This document shows, piece after piece, positions 33,703 through 44,580 of a stretch of 64,000 bases of DNA. The notes beneath the pieces are model-generated. The model was not told where the DNA came from, ran no database searches, and worked only from the letters and a program-made list of their open reading frames with translations. The stretch's first letter is position 1; every line of letters begins with the position of its first letter. The stretch comes from Gigaspora rosea (Eukaryota; Glomeromycota; Glomeromycetes; Diversisporales; Gigasporaceae): contig QKWP01002132.1 of the NCBI GenBank assembly GCA_003550325.1, positions 1 to 64,000 of the forward strand, read 5' to 3'. A program made the position numbers and the translations under genes.

Positions 33703-34118
33703 CATATCCGCGGATTTTTGGAATTTACTATTAAAAATTCCAAAAATCTTTAACAGCGAATAACTTTTGTTCCACCAATCCGTTTTTGACCCAAATGTTC
33801 ACATTGATGAGACGATTCTAATGAACCCAAAATTGCCAAAATCCAATCACTGGATCCAGAGATCGTTAAATATTTGTGTCACTTCGGGTATTTTAGGATT
33901 GAAAAAACCAATCCTAAAATACCCGAAGTGACACAAATCTTTAACGATCTCTGGATCCAGTGATTGGATTTTAGCAATTTTGGGTTCATTAGAACCGTCT
34001 CATCGATGTGAACATTTTGATAGTTGTTTCATCAAAAACGGACTGGTGGAACAAAAGTTATTCGCTGTTAAATATTTTTGGAATTTTTAATAGTAAATTC
34101 CAAAAATCCGCGGATATG
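33703..34118. repeat. Long near-perfect palindrome (foldback element), ~416 bp
   Basis: The arm from CATATCCGCGGATTTTTGG to about 33902 is repeated in reverse complement from about 33909 to GGATATG at 34118, with only a handful of differences over roughly 200 bp and a loop of a few bases. Landmarks in order are TTTTGGAATTT, TAACTTTTGTTCCACC, CCAAAATTG-type, CCAATCACTGGATCC and CGGGTATTTTAGGATT. No coding content. Confidence 0.9.
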
Positions 34119-34269
34119 TGTTCATTTTTATATGTTTGTTTCATATGTTCGTTTCATTTTACCCCCTCCACCCCCCGAGAGTCCTGGAAAGTGATGTTAA
34201 CCGAAGAATCAACTTCTAACGGCCTTATATAAATAACAAACAAATTGATAGATACTTTAATGTTTACAC

Positions 34270-34392
34270 TATAGATGCCTGGCGAAACTAATTTTGTCTT
34301 GACGAAATGACGAAACCATAAGTTTCGTCAAGTTTCGTCAATGACGAAACTTATGGTTTCGTCAGGTTTCGCCATTTCGTCAGGCATCACTA
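34270..34392. mobile_element. hAT MITE, perfect 8-bp duplication GTTTACAC
   Basis: GTTTACAC occurs at 34262-34269 and 34393-34400. The ends TATAGATGCCTGGCGAAA and TTTCGTCAGGCATCACTA pair with a few differences. The interior is built from GACGAAAC/GTTTCGTC words. It resembles the GGCGAAACC ends at 28518, so it may be a non-autonomous relative of that hAT. Confidence 0.85.
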
Positions 34393-35864
34393 GTTTACAC
34401 TACTGCACTATGTGTACTCCTGATCGCATGCACCATGCAGACCTAGGGCTGTTCAAAGATCAACTACGATTTACTATTGAACTTTTAAAATTGAAACATG
34501 GTAATGACCCAATAAGGATTCTTGAGGAACTCTCTCAGATTCCTCGTTATCCAAATCTTAAAGTGTTCAAAAATGGATTGAAAAAGACTAACTCGGTTGA
34601 TCGTAGCCGAATTATCGGGACTTAATGAAGATAATATTATTTGCCTTGGATGAATTAGTACCCGATAAAACGCTTAATAAAAAACTGTGTGATCTTTACT
34701 CACTATGGATCCACATGTATAGATGGAGTTGTCAACCAGAATATACCAAATCAGATCTTAAAAATTTGAGGCAAGTTTACTACTAACAGCAATAATAAAC
34801 AAATTCGAATAAATAATTCTGATAGATAGTTAACTCTTTTTTTCTTTTAACAGGAATCGATTGTTGCATGGTGTGACCTTTTTATCAAGTTAATGTCAAA
34901 ATTTTCGCCATCCAACTTAAATTTAGCTAAGTTACACAGTTGGCGATTTCATTTAATACCATCAGTTTGTCAGTTTGGGGCTATCAACGGATTCACAAGC
35001 GAAACATATGAATTATTACATAACGTCAAACAACCATTCCGCAGTACAAATAACGCAATATAAATATGCAAATGCAAGCAACTGTAGGTATCTTTCTTTG
35101 GTTATAATTTCATTAATTTTTACATATTATAACAGTCTGCAAATAATGGATTTCTACGATTAAGTAAAATTACCAATTAGTAGGATACAAACATATTAAT
35201 TTCAATTTTTTTAAAAAAAAATTTGTAAGATAACTCGTTAGAACGTCTTTATTTCATTAATGTCAAAATTTCAATCACGGCATAATAACAGCTCATATCG
35301 TGGTATCAAAGCAAACAAAGCTATCATAAAGATGATGCTCATACAATCGATCAAGTTAGCTAATGCATCAAACTCAGAAAGGTTATGGAAACATGGTTTT
35401 GAAAATTTTAAATATTGTATTCACGATTATCTTCAAAGTATTAAAAATTGGTCATCACAAGATATTGAGAAGGAAGCAATCTCGATTGAAGTATTTGAAT
35501 TTGCTTATCTAGATAATGATTATAAGGTGACTATTTGCGCATCTTCTAATTATTATGGGCAAGTGGCTTTCTCAGATGTTTGCGTCAAAATGGATGAATC
35601 AGAACAAGATGACTACTTAACGGATAATGGTTATGTTATGCAAAGGTATGCATGTTTAAAGTATAAATTTTTTTTTAATTTTGAACAAATAGCATGACTT
35701 TATTTTTAATATTTTATATTTTTAGGTTCTTCTTATTCTTCGGATTACCTCACCAAAGCTAAATCAGAAGCATGAACATGTCCTCGTTCACTGGTATGAC
35801 TTTGCATATCCATCTGATATACATCGCATTGTTTTTATTTTTAAACATGGCGAATAATTCGTAT

Positions 35865-36640
35865 CGCTTCAATTGCGAATACAATTCATATCATATCGAA
35901 GTTTAATGAATCAGACATCTTCTTGTAAATAGTTATATTAATTTTTATTAAATAACTATGTTAATTAAATGGTGTAATTTTTAGTGCGCTTGATCAAATA
36001 TATGATAAGATGCAAGTAATATTAAATTCAAGTTTATATTCTTTTCACCTGCAATATTCACTTATTGATCTTTAACAGATCGTGACTAGTATCGTTATTC
36101 TAAAAATAAAACCGAGTCTGAAATATGCTTTAGAAAAGAATCGTTTTAACGGATCTTTTGTCTCATTGATCCGATCACTACTATATAAGCATCTTGCGTA
36201 ATTCATGAGATATGTGAAACAAACGCTAATTTTAATATCGCGTGAAAAATGTTTCTATTTACCCGATACATTGGGTGTTCGGAAATCAAAACTATATGTA
36301 GTAACATATAAAAATTAATTATTAAGGATTTTTTTCGAATTTATTGATCATAATATTAGTTGTCAGGATGTCATTTATTACTTTATATATACCAGGAATG
36401 TACGTAGGGTATGGTTTGCATTCGAGTTTTGCGTTTGTGGACAAAATCTGAAACCTGATTGGACACCCTAATAATTTACGAATGTCAACTGATCAAATAT
36501 AGCTAAGCCAGGATACCCAGGCGATATAGCAAGCTAATACGTTATGCGTGAAATAACATGAGTATAATGATTGATTATAATACTTTAAAAGGCATATTAC
36601 AAAATCGTTATTTACGTTCCTGGTTTTAGCGCCTTATATA
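35865..36640. other. AT-rich DNA downstream of Plavaka remnant
   Basis: No gene or paired repeat recognised. It may include the right end of the Plavaka element, which I could not locate. Confidence 0.3.
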
Positions 36641-36643
36641 AAT

Positions 36644-36970
36644 AAATGATTTGCATGTTTCTAGATGTCTAGAACGAATCACATTACTTTTTTTTGATAA
36701 TTTTAGCATAAATCGATTCTTAAACATATTTATAACAAAGTTACGTTAAAAAAATTTTATATTTTAAGATTAAATTTTTACTAGCAATGAAAATACTTCT
36801 GTTTAAATAATTCGCAATATGAAACTTAACTTTTGTAAAGAGTCAATAAAATTAAATATTAGTACTGAAAAATTTTTAATGTAACTTTGTTATAAATGCA
36901 AAATAATCAAAAATAATCGAAAAAAGCAAAACGATTCATTCAGACATCTAGAACATGCAAGTCATTCATT
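36644..36970. repeat. Foldback element with ~107-nt loop
   Basis: The left arm runs AATGATTTGCATGTTTCTAG.. to TTTATAACAAAGTTACGTT; the right arm runs AATGTAACTTTGTTATAAA.. to CTAGAACATGCAAGTCATT. Arms are about 100-120 bp with around 80% pairing, and the middle is AT-rich. Confidence 0.65.
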
Positions 36971-37070
36971 ATTATATATTAAAATATATATATAAAGTGA
37001 AATCATCCTGACCACTATCTGATCGTTATCCTGTACTAAATTCTGGTACTACAGTACTAAATTCTCGAAA

Positions 37071-38065
37071 TAGCGGACATCTGCGTGCTATTTTGACTAC
37101 ATGTGTGTTATTTCGAATATGCCCATGGGCGTTATTTCGAGATAAAGTATTAATTCTGGAATCCGATTGTTATAGTGTGGGACACCTAAAGGCGGAAATT
37201 ATGAAATTTGTCCTATTTTCAAAATTTTTATATTGAAATTTGATGTCTTTGTGAATCCTTGCATTTTGATTGCTAATAATTAATTTTAAAAAATATTTTA
37301 AAATTAATTTAAAAATTAATTTTAAAATTAACCAATAGCAGAAGGCTAAAACATGTGACTTGTCCTATTTTTGGCTAAATTTTTACACATAATATAAAAA
37401 TACTATACTTTTAAACTCATTAATTGAACAATATACTATGATTTTTGAAAAGTTAAGACTGCTAAGTTGTAGTAAAGTTAGCAAAATTAAAAATAGTGCC
37501 TTTATATTGAATATTATTAGCTTTTAAAGTTTGTGAAGCCTTTAGGTGTCCCACACTGTACTAATGTTATAAACAGGTAAATAAGTATTAGGTAAATACT
37601 CAATATTTGCTTTTTGAGGTGCACACTATTTCAGGATGCACATGGGCAATGCTATTTTTAGGGGCACAATTTTTGAGATAATGCCCCTGCCTGCTATTTT
37701 GAGAATTTAAGATAATTTTAATTTACATAGTTGACCTAATGCTTCAATACATATAATTTAATTTAATCAGAAAACTATAGTGCAAATTAAAACCAAAATT
37801 CAATTTCATTTGGCAGCACTTACTAGTATATGAAAGAAATCCAAATATCATAAATTTAAAAAATATAAATTGTATTAATAGTTCTTTAACTATACATAGA
37901 CTAGCACTATAATTTTTATGATTACAAAAGTTTGTTGTAATAAATAAATAAAAGTTATATGTATTTGTAAAGTACCATACAAGTGTGAAAATAATGCCCA
38001 TTTGTATATTAATTAATTGACCTGCACGTTATTTTGAGTACATGCATGCATGTTATTTTAAAATA
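37071..38065. repeat. GCGTTATTTCGA motif region (second copy of 5.5-kb motif family)
   Basis: CTGCGTGCTATTTTGACTAC.. and TGCCCATGGGCGTTATTTCG at the left (37081-37143), looser copies at 37615-37715 and CCTGCACGTTATTTTGAGTA at 38027 share the motif seen at 5530-5822. It is interrupted by a Tc1/mariner-like MITE (37173-37558). Confidence 0.45.
37173..37558. mobile_element. Tc1/mariner-like MITE, TA duplication
   Basis: TAGTGTGGGACACCTAAAGG and CCTTTAGGTGTCCCACACTG are inverted ends of 20 bp with one difference at the outermost base. TA flanks at 37171-37172 and 37559-37560. The 386-bp interior is AT-rich with a TTTAAAATTAATTTT hairpin and no ORF. Confidence 0.85.
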
Positions 38066-38344
38066 AAAATTAAATTTGCACTTCTAACTATAACAGTCAT
38101 AGGACATGTTACAATATGTAATAAATTATAATATAAATTATAATAAAAACAAATAAATTTACTATAAAATTTAAGGCACACATTATTTTCAATTTACATA
38201 TTAACTTTTTTTTCAAATTTTGGGATTAAACATATCAAAAATAGTAGATTAAGGTTACTTAAAAACACTTTTTTAAAATTTTGCAAAAATTATTGAATTT
38301 GCTAGTAAAATTTCCTAAAAAAAAGATTTGCTAATTTTAAAAAT

Positions 38345-38845
38345 ACTATTATATACAAAATTTTATGCTGAACAAGTTTACTTAGTTGCAAAATTTAGGT
38401 TACCTTAACAAAAAAAAAGTAAGTTATTTGCTAAAGTTAAAAATTTTTGGTTTGTAATATTAACTCTTTTTTTGTCAAAATAATATGCTTTGGGCCTCTA
38501 AGTAAACTTGTTCAGCATGTAATTCTACTTATAACAAGGTTGTAACACATTTTTTTGGACCTTTTACTAAGTAAAAAATGTGGTTAAAGTTAGAAAAAAA
38601 TTGTTTTTAAAAAAAAGTTTTTTTAACTTTAATCCCATTTTTACTTAGTAAAAGGTTTGAGAAAAATATTACAACTTATTAAGTAAAATTACATGCTAAA
38701 CAAGTTTACTTAGAGGTCCAAAGCAAGTTATTTTGACAAAAAAAGGATTTTATATTACAAACCAAAAATTTTTAATTTTAGCACATAGCTAACTTGCTTA
38801 AATAAACTTGTTTAGTATAAAATTTTGCATATTGTAATTATATTA
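38345..38845. repeat. Foldback palindrome, ~500 bp
   Basis: CAAAATTTTATGCTGAACAA..CTAAGTAAACTTGTTCAGCA on the left is mirrored by TGCTAAACAAGTTTACTTAG and AAACTTGTTTAGTATAAAAT on the right, around a centre near 38608 in a poly(A)/poly(T) hairpin. Four internal copies of AACAAGTTTACTTAG-like words mean each arm is itself repetitive. Confidence 0.65.
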
Positions 38846-39057
38846 ACTTTTGTACAAGAAACTATATCATTTGACTTAACATATAAAAGGGTAAGGAATG
38901 TGAAGATAAAGAGAAATATAAACAAGAAATAAAAAAACAAAATGTAAAAATAAAAGATTTATAGTCAAAGGATAATGTTATTTTATTTAGTAAAAAGATA
39001 AGAAAATTAAATAAAGAACTTGTTATCCTATCTTGGTAGAAAAGGTAGGGTTTATAT

Positions 39058-39296
39058 TAGTGATGCCACCGAAATTAATTTTTGAAAAAGGCCTATTTCG
39101 TCTTCATTAGAGAAAATTAAAATTTCTTATAAGAAAGAGCAAATAAAATTTATATAGATATGTTCCTTATAATTTCGTCTATTCAAAAAAAGTATCAAAT
39201 AATTTCGTCTTTCAAGTAAAATAGATCAAAAACAATTTCGTCCTTAAATTTTAATTTCGGGTTTTAGAAGCCGAAATGCTTTCGTCCTCATGTATA
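39058..39296. mobile_element. hAT-like MITE with GTTTATAT duplication and internal empty-site proof
   Basis: GTTTATAT occurs at 39050-39057 and 39297-39304. The paralogous copy at 48025-48700 has a single GTTTATAT followed directly by ATCTTTTTAAT, that is, the empty site. The ends TAGTGATGCCACCGAAA and TTTCGTCCTCATGTATA pair loosely. ATTTCGTC words recur inside. Confidence 0.85.
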
Positions 39297-39349
39297 GTTT
39301 ATATATCTTTTTAATACATAGAAAAAAAGAACTATTTAAAAACTTAATA

Positions 39350-39655
39350 ATAGTAAAGAAACCACAAAAAGGACCACCAAAGAAACCACAAGAGGAACCA
39401 CCAGAGGAACCACAAAAGGAACCATCAAAGGAACCACAAAAAGATCCATCAAAGAAACCACAAGAGGAACTATCTGAGAAACTACAAAAGAAACTATAAA
39501 AAGAACCACAAAGGGAACTATTAAAAGAACCACAAAAGAAACTATTAGAGGAACCACAAAAGGAACTATTAAAGAAACCACAAAAGGAACTATTAGAGGA
39601 ACTACAAAAGGATCCATTAAAGGAACCACAAAAGAAACCAACAAAGGAACTTTTG
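39350..39655 (+). repeat. Minisatellite, GGAACCACAAAAGGAACYAT units
   Basis: Tandem 12/24-bp units alternate GGAACCACAAAA with GAAACTATTAAA-type variants. Every unit is a multiple of three, so both strands stay open (KEPQKEPSK on plus, VPFVVPL on minus). The openness reflects the repeat, not a gene. Confidence 0.75.
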
Positions 39656-40013
39656 TTATTTATTAACTATTGATTAAAAATGAGAATGGTAAAAAGTTTA
39701 CTAATAAAAACTAATACTATAAATTTAATTGATTTGATAAAATTTGTACTGTTTCTAATATTTGTACGATATTTTTCTAATATTTAAAATTATACTAATA
39801 TAAAACTATTTGGCTTCTTTAAAAATTTTGCTCCATAAGATTTGTGAATTTAGTAATAGTGAGAAAGGAAAAAAATATATGTATATAAAAATGATAAAAA
39901 AAATAAAAATTTGGTAATAATGATAATAATAACAATAACGATGATAATAATAATGATAATTATAGTATCAAAAATAATAATGTTATTAAAAGGTAAAAAA
40001 AAACAAGTTTACT

Positions 40014-41007
40014 AAAATGCACCTATGGTGTTGAACACCATGTTATACAAAACTATTAGAATAGCCAATCAAAATTTAAGATCAGGTATAACATAAAATT
40101 TTGTTTTTTTAAAAAACATTCATTCCTTAGTTTGTACTACTTCGTAAGCAAATTTGCCTGTATAATTACTATAAATATACCTCTAATCTATTTTTTTAAT
40201 CATTTAAAATATTTAAATAAAATTTGGTATTATAATATTTAATAAAAAGGATTATATTTTGAATTATTTAAATTTATATTATAAGACAAAAAGTTTATAT
40301 TGCTTATAAGCTGAAAATATTAAATTTTAAAAATTTTAAAAAAATTTTTTAACAAAAAAATATTTTACAATATCTTGGCAAATTCTTTAAATATTGGTTT
40401 TTAAAATATAGTTTCTAATACAATATTGTAGTTTATATAAAGGATGTCAACTTTCATTATTTGACTTTATATAATTTACTTGTAAAAATTAAGACTTGTA
40501 TTAGAAGTGAAAATTTTTTTTATAGACGGGAACATATAAAATTTGAGAAAACCTAAAGAAAAAATTCTATAGTAAAAGTTTTAAAACAAAAACTTTAAAC
40601 TTTTATTACACCAAAATTTTTTAATAATTTTAAAAAAATTTTATAATAAAGTTGATAAAACAGAACTAATATTATAATTTTTACTTAGAAAATATATAGC
40701 TAAAATTAATATTTAAGGTTTTATTTAAAAAATTTAAAATTTTAAAATTTTCGCAGGCAAATATGCCTGCGTAACAAAGTAAGGGATAACTTTAAAATTT
40801 TGCTTATGAAACCGCCTTTGGGGCTCTAATAAAAAAATTTCTTGTTAAATTTTGTATATACTAATGCTTCCGATAAAATTTCAGGCCTTACTCTAACTCT
40901 AAAGTAATTAAAATATATTTTTTGTTTTATAAAACTTTATTTTTGTTTTTGTTACACAAATTTGAAATCTATTTTACCTATAGAATTCAACACTATAGGT
41001 ACATTTT
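40014..41007. mobile_element. TIR element, ~1.0 kb, CACCTATGGTGTTGAA ends
   Basis: AAAATGCACCTATGGTGTTG and (inverted) AAAATGTACCTATAGTGTTG face each other at the two ends. AT-rich interior without a gene; a smaller TIR element (40121-40789) is nested within it. Confidence 0.6.
40121..40789. mobile_element. Second member of the palindromic-end TIR family
   Basis: The left end CTTCGTAAGCAAATTTGCCTG and right end CAGGCAAATATGCCTGCGTAA are decayed versions of the GCAGGCAAATTTGCCTGC palindrome. Outer parts (CATTCCTTAGTTTGTAC / AACAAAGTAAGGGATAAC) pair as in the 21234-22358 element. Confidence 0.6.
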
Positions 41008-41009
41008 AT

Positions 41010-42400
41010 GATAATTGAAAAAAATAATAATAATGATAAAATAATTATGATATTTTGATAATAATAATTAAAAAAAATTTTTTTTGTATATATATATTTT
41101 TGTTTTTATAAATAAAAAAAATAAAATTGAATATATTCAAAAGAATAATTGTTAATAAAAAGAAAAGTCAAAAAATAAAAATTTTTTGATCAAAGATAAA
41201 TTAAAAGTGTAATTTAATTTGGCGAAAAGTATAAAACAAAATTTAAAAAGTATAATTGATAAAGTAGCTACCAAAATTTATTTAAAATAGCAAAAAAATA
41301 ATCATTTGAAAAAAATAATTGAAAAACAATAATTATAAAATATTAATACTTGATCAAAGTACTAATAAATAAAATCAAATAAGTAGAAAATTCGAATAGA
41401 AGTGGTTAACCAAAATATAACAATAAATTAAAAGGAATAAAATAAATAATCTATATATCAATATTAATCACAAAGCTTTATTAAGCCTCAATTTACAAAA
41501 AATTAGAATACAAAAGGGAAAAAAATAATCCAAAAATTACAAGCATCTCTAGCCTCAATTTATATAGAATTGGAAAAATAAGAAAAAAAAATTCAAAAAA
41601 AAATTTTCTTTATTTCAAAAAAATAATATAAATCTTTAAATATTTAAAATACAATATTAAAAAAAAGTAAAAAATAAATATTCTTTTATTTCCAATATTA
41701 TTCAAATATAAATGACGAAATTGTAAATAGGGCTCATGTTCCCTAAATATAAAAAAGAAAATAAAAAAAATAAAAATTAGAAAAATAAAATATCCATCAA
41801 TCCAAGCTATTAAATCCCAAATCAAAATTCAAAATCAAATTTTAATTCAAAAGAAAATAATAAAAAAATAAAAATTATTTAATTTTTGAAAATGAATTTT
41901 TTTTTTAAATTTTGTAACTGATCTGATTTTTATTAGAAAATTATATAGAGACTATATAATTATATATTCTAACTGTAATGATCGATGCGAAGCCAGCTGC
42001 CCAAATTGGTGCCCAACTTTGGCTACTACACTGATTTTTGTAAGCACTACTGATAAATCAGCCTTCCCTAAAACAACAGATAGTGTATAACTAGTATCAG
42101 CTATCTACTTCATAATCTATTTCTTCTAAAAAACTTTCTCTCTGAGCCACTCATGATGAAGAATAAAAAAAAGGAAAAAGATAAAATGGAGGCGAAACAA
42201 AAAACCTAAATAACAACAAAACAAACCAATAAAACAAATAGAAAAAAAAGAAAAACAAACTCCAAAGAACAAGCGAAGAAGAATAAAAAATGAAGGTGCT
42301 ACTATATCTGTACGAGATGATAAAAATTATATAACACTATATAGACTAAATCTATCAAAGGTTATAAAAAAGTAAAAAAAACTAATAAAACTAAAACTAA
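41010..42400. other. A-rich DNA without recognisable gene
   Basis: Strand-biased, A-rich sequence. GCCTCAATTTA occurs twice near 41486 and 41552. The minus-strand 71-aa ORF is poly-aromatic low-complexity and not supported. Confidence 0.35.
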
Positions 42401-42409
42401 AAAAAAAAG

Positions 42410-42846
42410 CATATGCTCTGATTTTTGGAATTTATAAAAAAAGCTTATTTTTTTAAAACTTTAAAGCTAAATAATTTTTGATCTACTGGTCCATTTTAAA
42501 TGATTTTACTACCAAAATGTTCATCTTTTTGAAATGATTCTAACAAGCCCAAAATCATAAAAATCCAATCACAGAGTCATGAGAAAATGCACTATCAAAT
42601 AGATGACGCATCTGAAATTGGTTTGATTTATGTCAAACCAAACAGGTGTATTACCTATTTGATAGAACATTTTTTTATGACCTTGTGTTGGATTTTTATG
42701 ATTTTTAGCTCATTGGAATCATCTTAAAGAGATGAACTGTTTGGTAGTAAAATTATTTAAAATGAACCAGTAGATCAAAAATTATTTAGCTTTAAAGTTT
42801 TAAAAAAATAAGCTTTTTTTATAAATTTCAAAAATCAGAGCATATG
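42410..42846. repeat. Foldback palindrome, ~437 bp
   Basis: CATATGCTCTGATTTTTGGA at the left mirrors TTTCAAAAATCAGAGCATATG at the right. Arms of about 200 bp contain AAGCTAAATAATTTTTGATC, CTACTGGTCCATTTTAAATG, CCAAAATGTTCATCT and AAAATCCAATCAC in order. The order and wording parallel the palindromes at 33703-34118 and 53974-54432, so the three are one family. Confidence 0.85.
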
Positions 42847-43135
42847 GATAAAAAATTTTTCACGTGCTCTCAGATTCAACCATGTCATTTATTGTTTATT
42901 TGTATATAGCGACAAATTCACTCGTGATGGTGCTGGTTCCAATTCAGGCCCTATTCTCAATTTGGAAAGAGTAAATATTGTTGATTTTTTGGAGGAATTA
43001 AGCTAGGATTCCTACTTTTGGTGAAAATTTCAAAAAAATCCAAAGGGGAGTAAGATAATACTCAAAAGAAATTTAAAGGAGAAGATGTAGTCAGAAAACT
43101 CATTTTTTTGTTGTTCCCTACTGTTGTACCACAGG

Positions 43136-43364
43136 CAGTGTTTAAAATTCAATGTTCTCAGTGTTCTCAGAGAACATTACACAGTTTTTTGGAACATAAA
43201 TTATTAAAATATGTTCTCTATTTGAGAACATTCAGTAAATTCTTTTAATATTAAAAAAATTTTAATTTTTTTATATAAAAAACATTAAAATTTTATTAAG
43301 AACATTAAGAAATTAAAAATGTTCTTTTTGAGAACATAAAACCAAATTTGAATTTTAAATACTG
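43136..43364. mobile_element. hAT MITE, near-perfect 8-bp duplication
   Basis: CAGTGTTTAAAATTCAA and TTGAATTTTAAATACTG are inverted hAT-type ends. Flanks are ACCACAGG (43128-43135) and ACTACAGG (43365-43372), 7 of 8 identical. The interior has TGTTCTC/GAGAACA inverted words. Confidence 0.8.
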
Positions 43365-44445
43365 ACTACAGGATTCTTCGTCAATGGAAGGAAGTTTTAA
43401 TCCCCACCAAAATTTCTCATACAAGGGCTCCACCTTCTGCTAGTTATCTTGTAAAAGTACACTTTTGGCTTGCATATTAAATATACAGAGAAGTCTCCAT
43501 AACGCAAGTTGACCTTTGTAAAACTATTTTCCTATATTATCCTACTATACATTAAGTATAGACAACTCTTCAACAAAAAACTTTTTGTTTTTCTTCCATT
43601 GGTAATTTGGTCCAAGTAATTGTCAGAAAGAGTTTTTCAAAAAATAAATTTTTAAGATTATAAATAAATAATTTTTATAATTATTTTGTTAAAAATTGAA
43701 TATAAAATTGTAAAAATTTGATAAAGTATATTTTATTTTAAAAGTCTCTTTTGTTTTCTTTATTTCCAAAAATAATAAGCTTTAGGATTAAAGAAAAAAT
43801 AAATTATTTTTTTAAAAAATAATTTATGGTTAAAAAAGAATTTAATAAAATTAATAAATAAAATAACATAAATACTAGTAAGAATAAGAAAATAAATAAT
43901 AAAAAGTTAATTTAAAGTATATAAAATTGAAAAAAGGTGTTTGTCATCGGTGGTGACAGTCATCGGAGCATGATCGACCAATTAGATTGTGTAATATTAT
44001 GATCAAAACAAAAACAAGTGTCAAAACTTACTATCATTAGAGTTGGAGTTATAGCTATAGATAGGGTATGGGTAAAGGAGGACCCCGAAGAATATATGTA
44101 ATACTGAGATCTGGCTTTGTATAGACTTAGATATAATTTTTCCATATGTTGTATGTTTAAATTTGTATAACCAACTGGTAATTTTTTGAAAGTTAGATGT
44201 TTATTTGTATAGCAAAGACGATCTTTATAACAATTACGATCTTTTTTTGTATAACGATACTATATATACATCAGGAAAATTTTTAAGTAGATATAAATCG
44301 ATATATACCATATGTTGCAGCTACCTTTTTTTGCCGATTTTTAACAAAAAAAAACCGTGGGTAGCTTATTTACTATTTTAAGTAATTTAAAGCACAATAA
44401 AGAGGTAGCTTATTTTTGAATACAAAACTTTAATAAGTAAAATAA

Positions 44446-44527
44446 ATAAATAAATATGCTGTAGACAATAAATAAATATGCTGTAGACGATAAATAAATA
44501 TGTTATAAACAATAAATAAATATGCAG
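44446..44527. repeat. Tandem repeat, 22-bp unit x 3.7
   Basis: Units of ATAAATAAATATGCTGTAGA plus CA or CG follow each other three times, with a partial fourth; the third is changed to ATGTTATAAACA. Confidence 0.8.
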
Positions 44528-44580
44528 AAAAAAATCGGGAGTAACTTATAAAGCGATTTTTGGTTAATCGATTATAGTCA

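Larger units (their letters stand above)
28452..34224. mobile_element. Composite insertion with Harbinger-like ends, TTA duplication
   Basis: GGCCGTTTGAAGTTAATTTT at the left and GAATCAACTTCTAACGGCC at the right are inverted, continuing inwards through CGGTTAACATCACT/AGTGATGTTAACCG. TTA flanks both ends (28449-28451, 34225-34227). It splits the Plavaka gene. Inside lie a hAT left-end repeat cluster, a hAT gene, a sequence gap and a long palindrome, so it is a nest rather than one element. True length is unknown because of the gap. Confidence 0.7.
26641..35860 (+). pseudogene. Plavaka-type transposase, split by three insertions
   Basis: Four blocks in order on the plus strand match the Plavaka transposase of Glomeromycotina. 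26641-27206: acidic N-terminus, then PNFGWRKEPIFEYNG and VLEFRTVLDGIHQILTKSI. 27655-28280: ILYSDATPCDNLA with the first catalytic-type Asp, RRNKADAKILLGYIPKLEYN, LCYFCLV. 34395-35070: TPDRMHHADLGLFKDQLRFT, LHSWRFHLIPSVCQFGAING, TSETYELLHNVKQPFRSTNN. 35260-35860: ANKAIIKMM, FSDVCVKMDESEQDDYLTDN, VLVHWYDFAYPSDIH. Frames change several times (about 26990, 27690, 27980, 34615) and stops occur, so it is dead. Introns at about 34770-34853, 35080-35230 and 35645-35725 remain plausible. Insertions at 27227-27327, 27353-27582 and 28452-34224 separate the blocks. Confidence 0.8.
38872..39805 (+). repeat. Long direct repeat, copy 1 (with insertion)
   Basis: From TTTGACTTAACATATAA through a purine-rich block, GTTATCCTATCTTGGTAGAA, the GGAACCACAAAA minisatellite and GTACGATATTTTTCTAATAT, this copy matches 48025-48700 in the same orientation at high identity. 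It carries a 239-bp insertion (39058-39296) absent from copy 2. Confidence 0.75.

Noticed and set aside
39290..39644. PKEPQ-rich and VVPLIV-rich ORFs
   Set aside because: Both strands are open because minisatellite units are multiples of three; no independent gene evidence.
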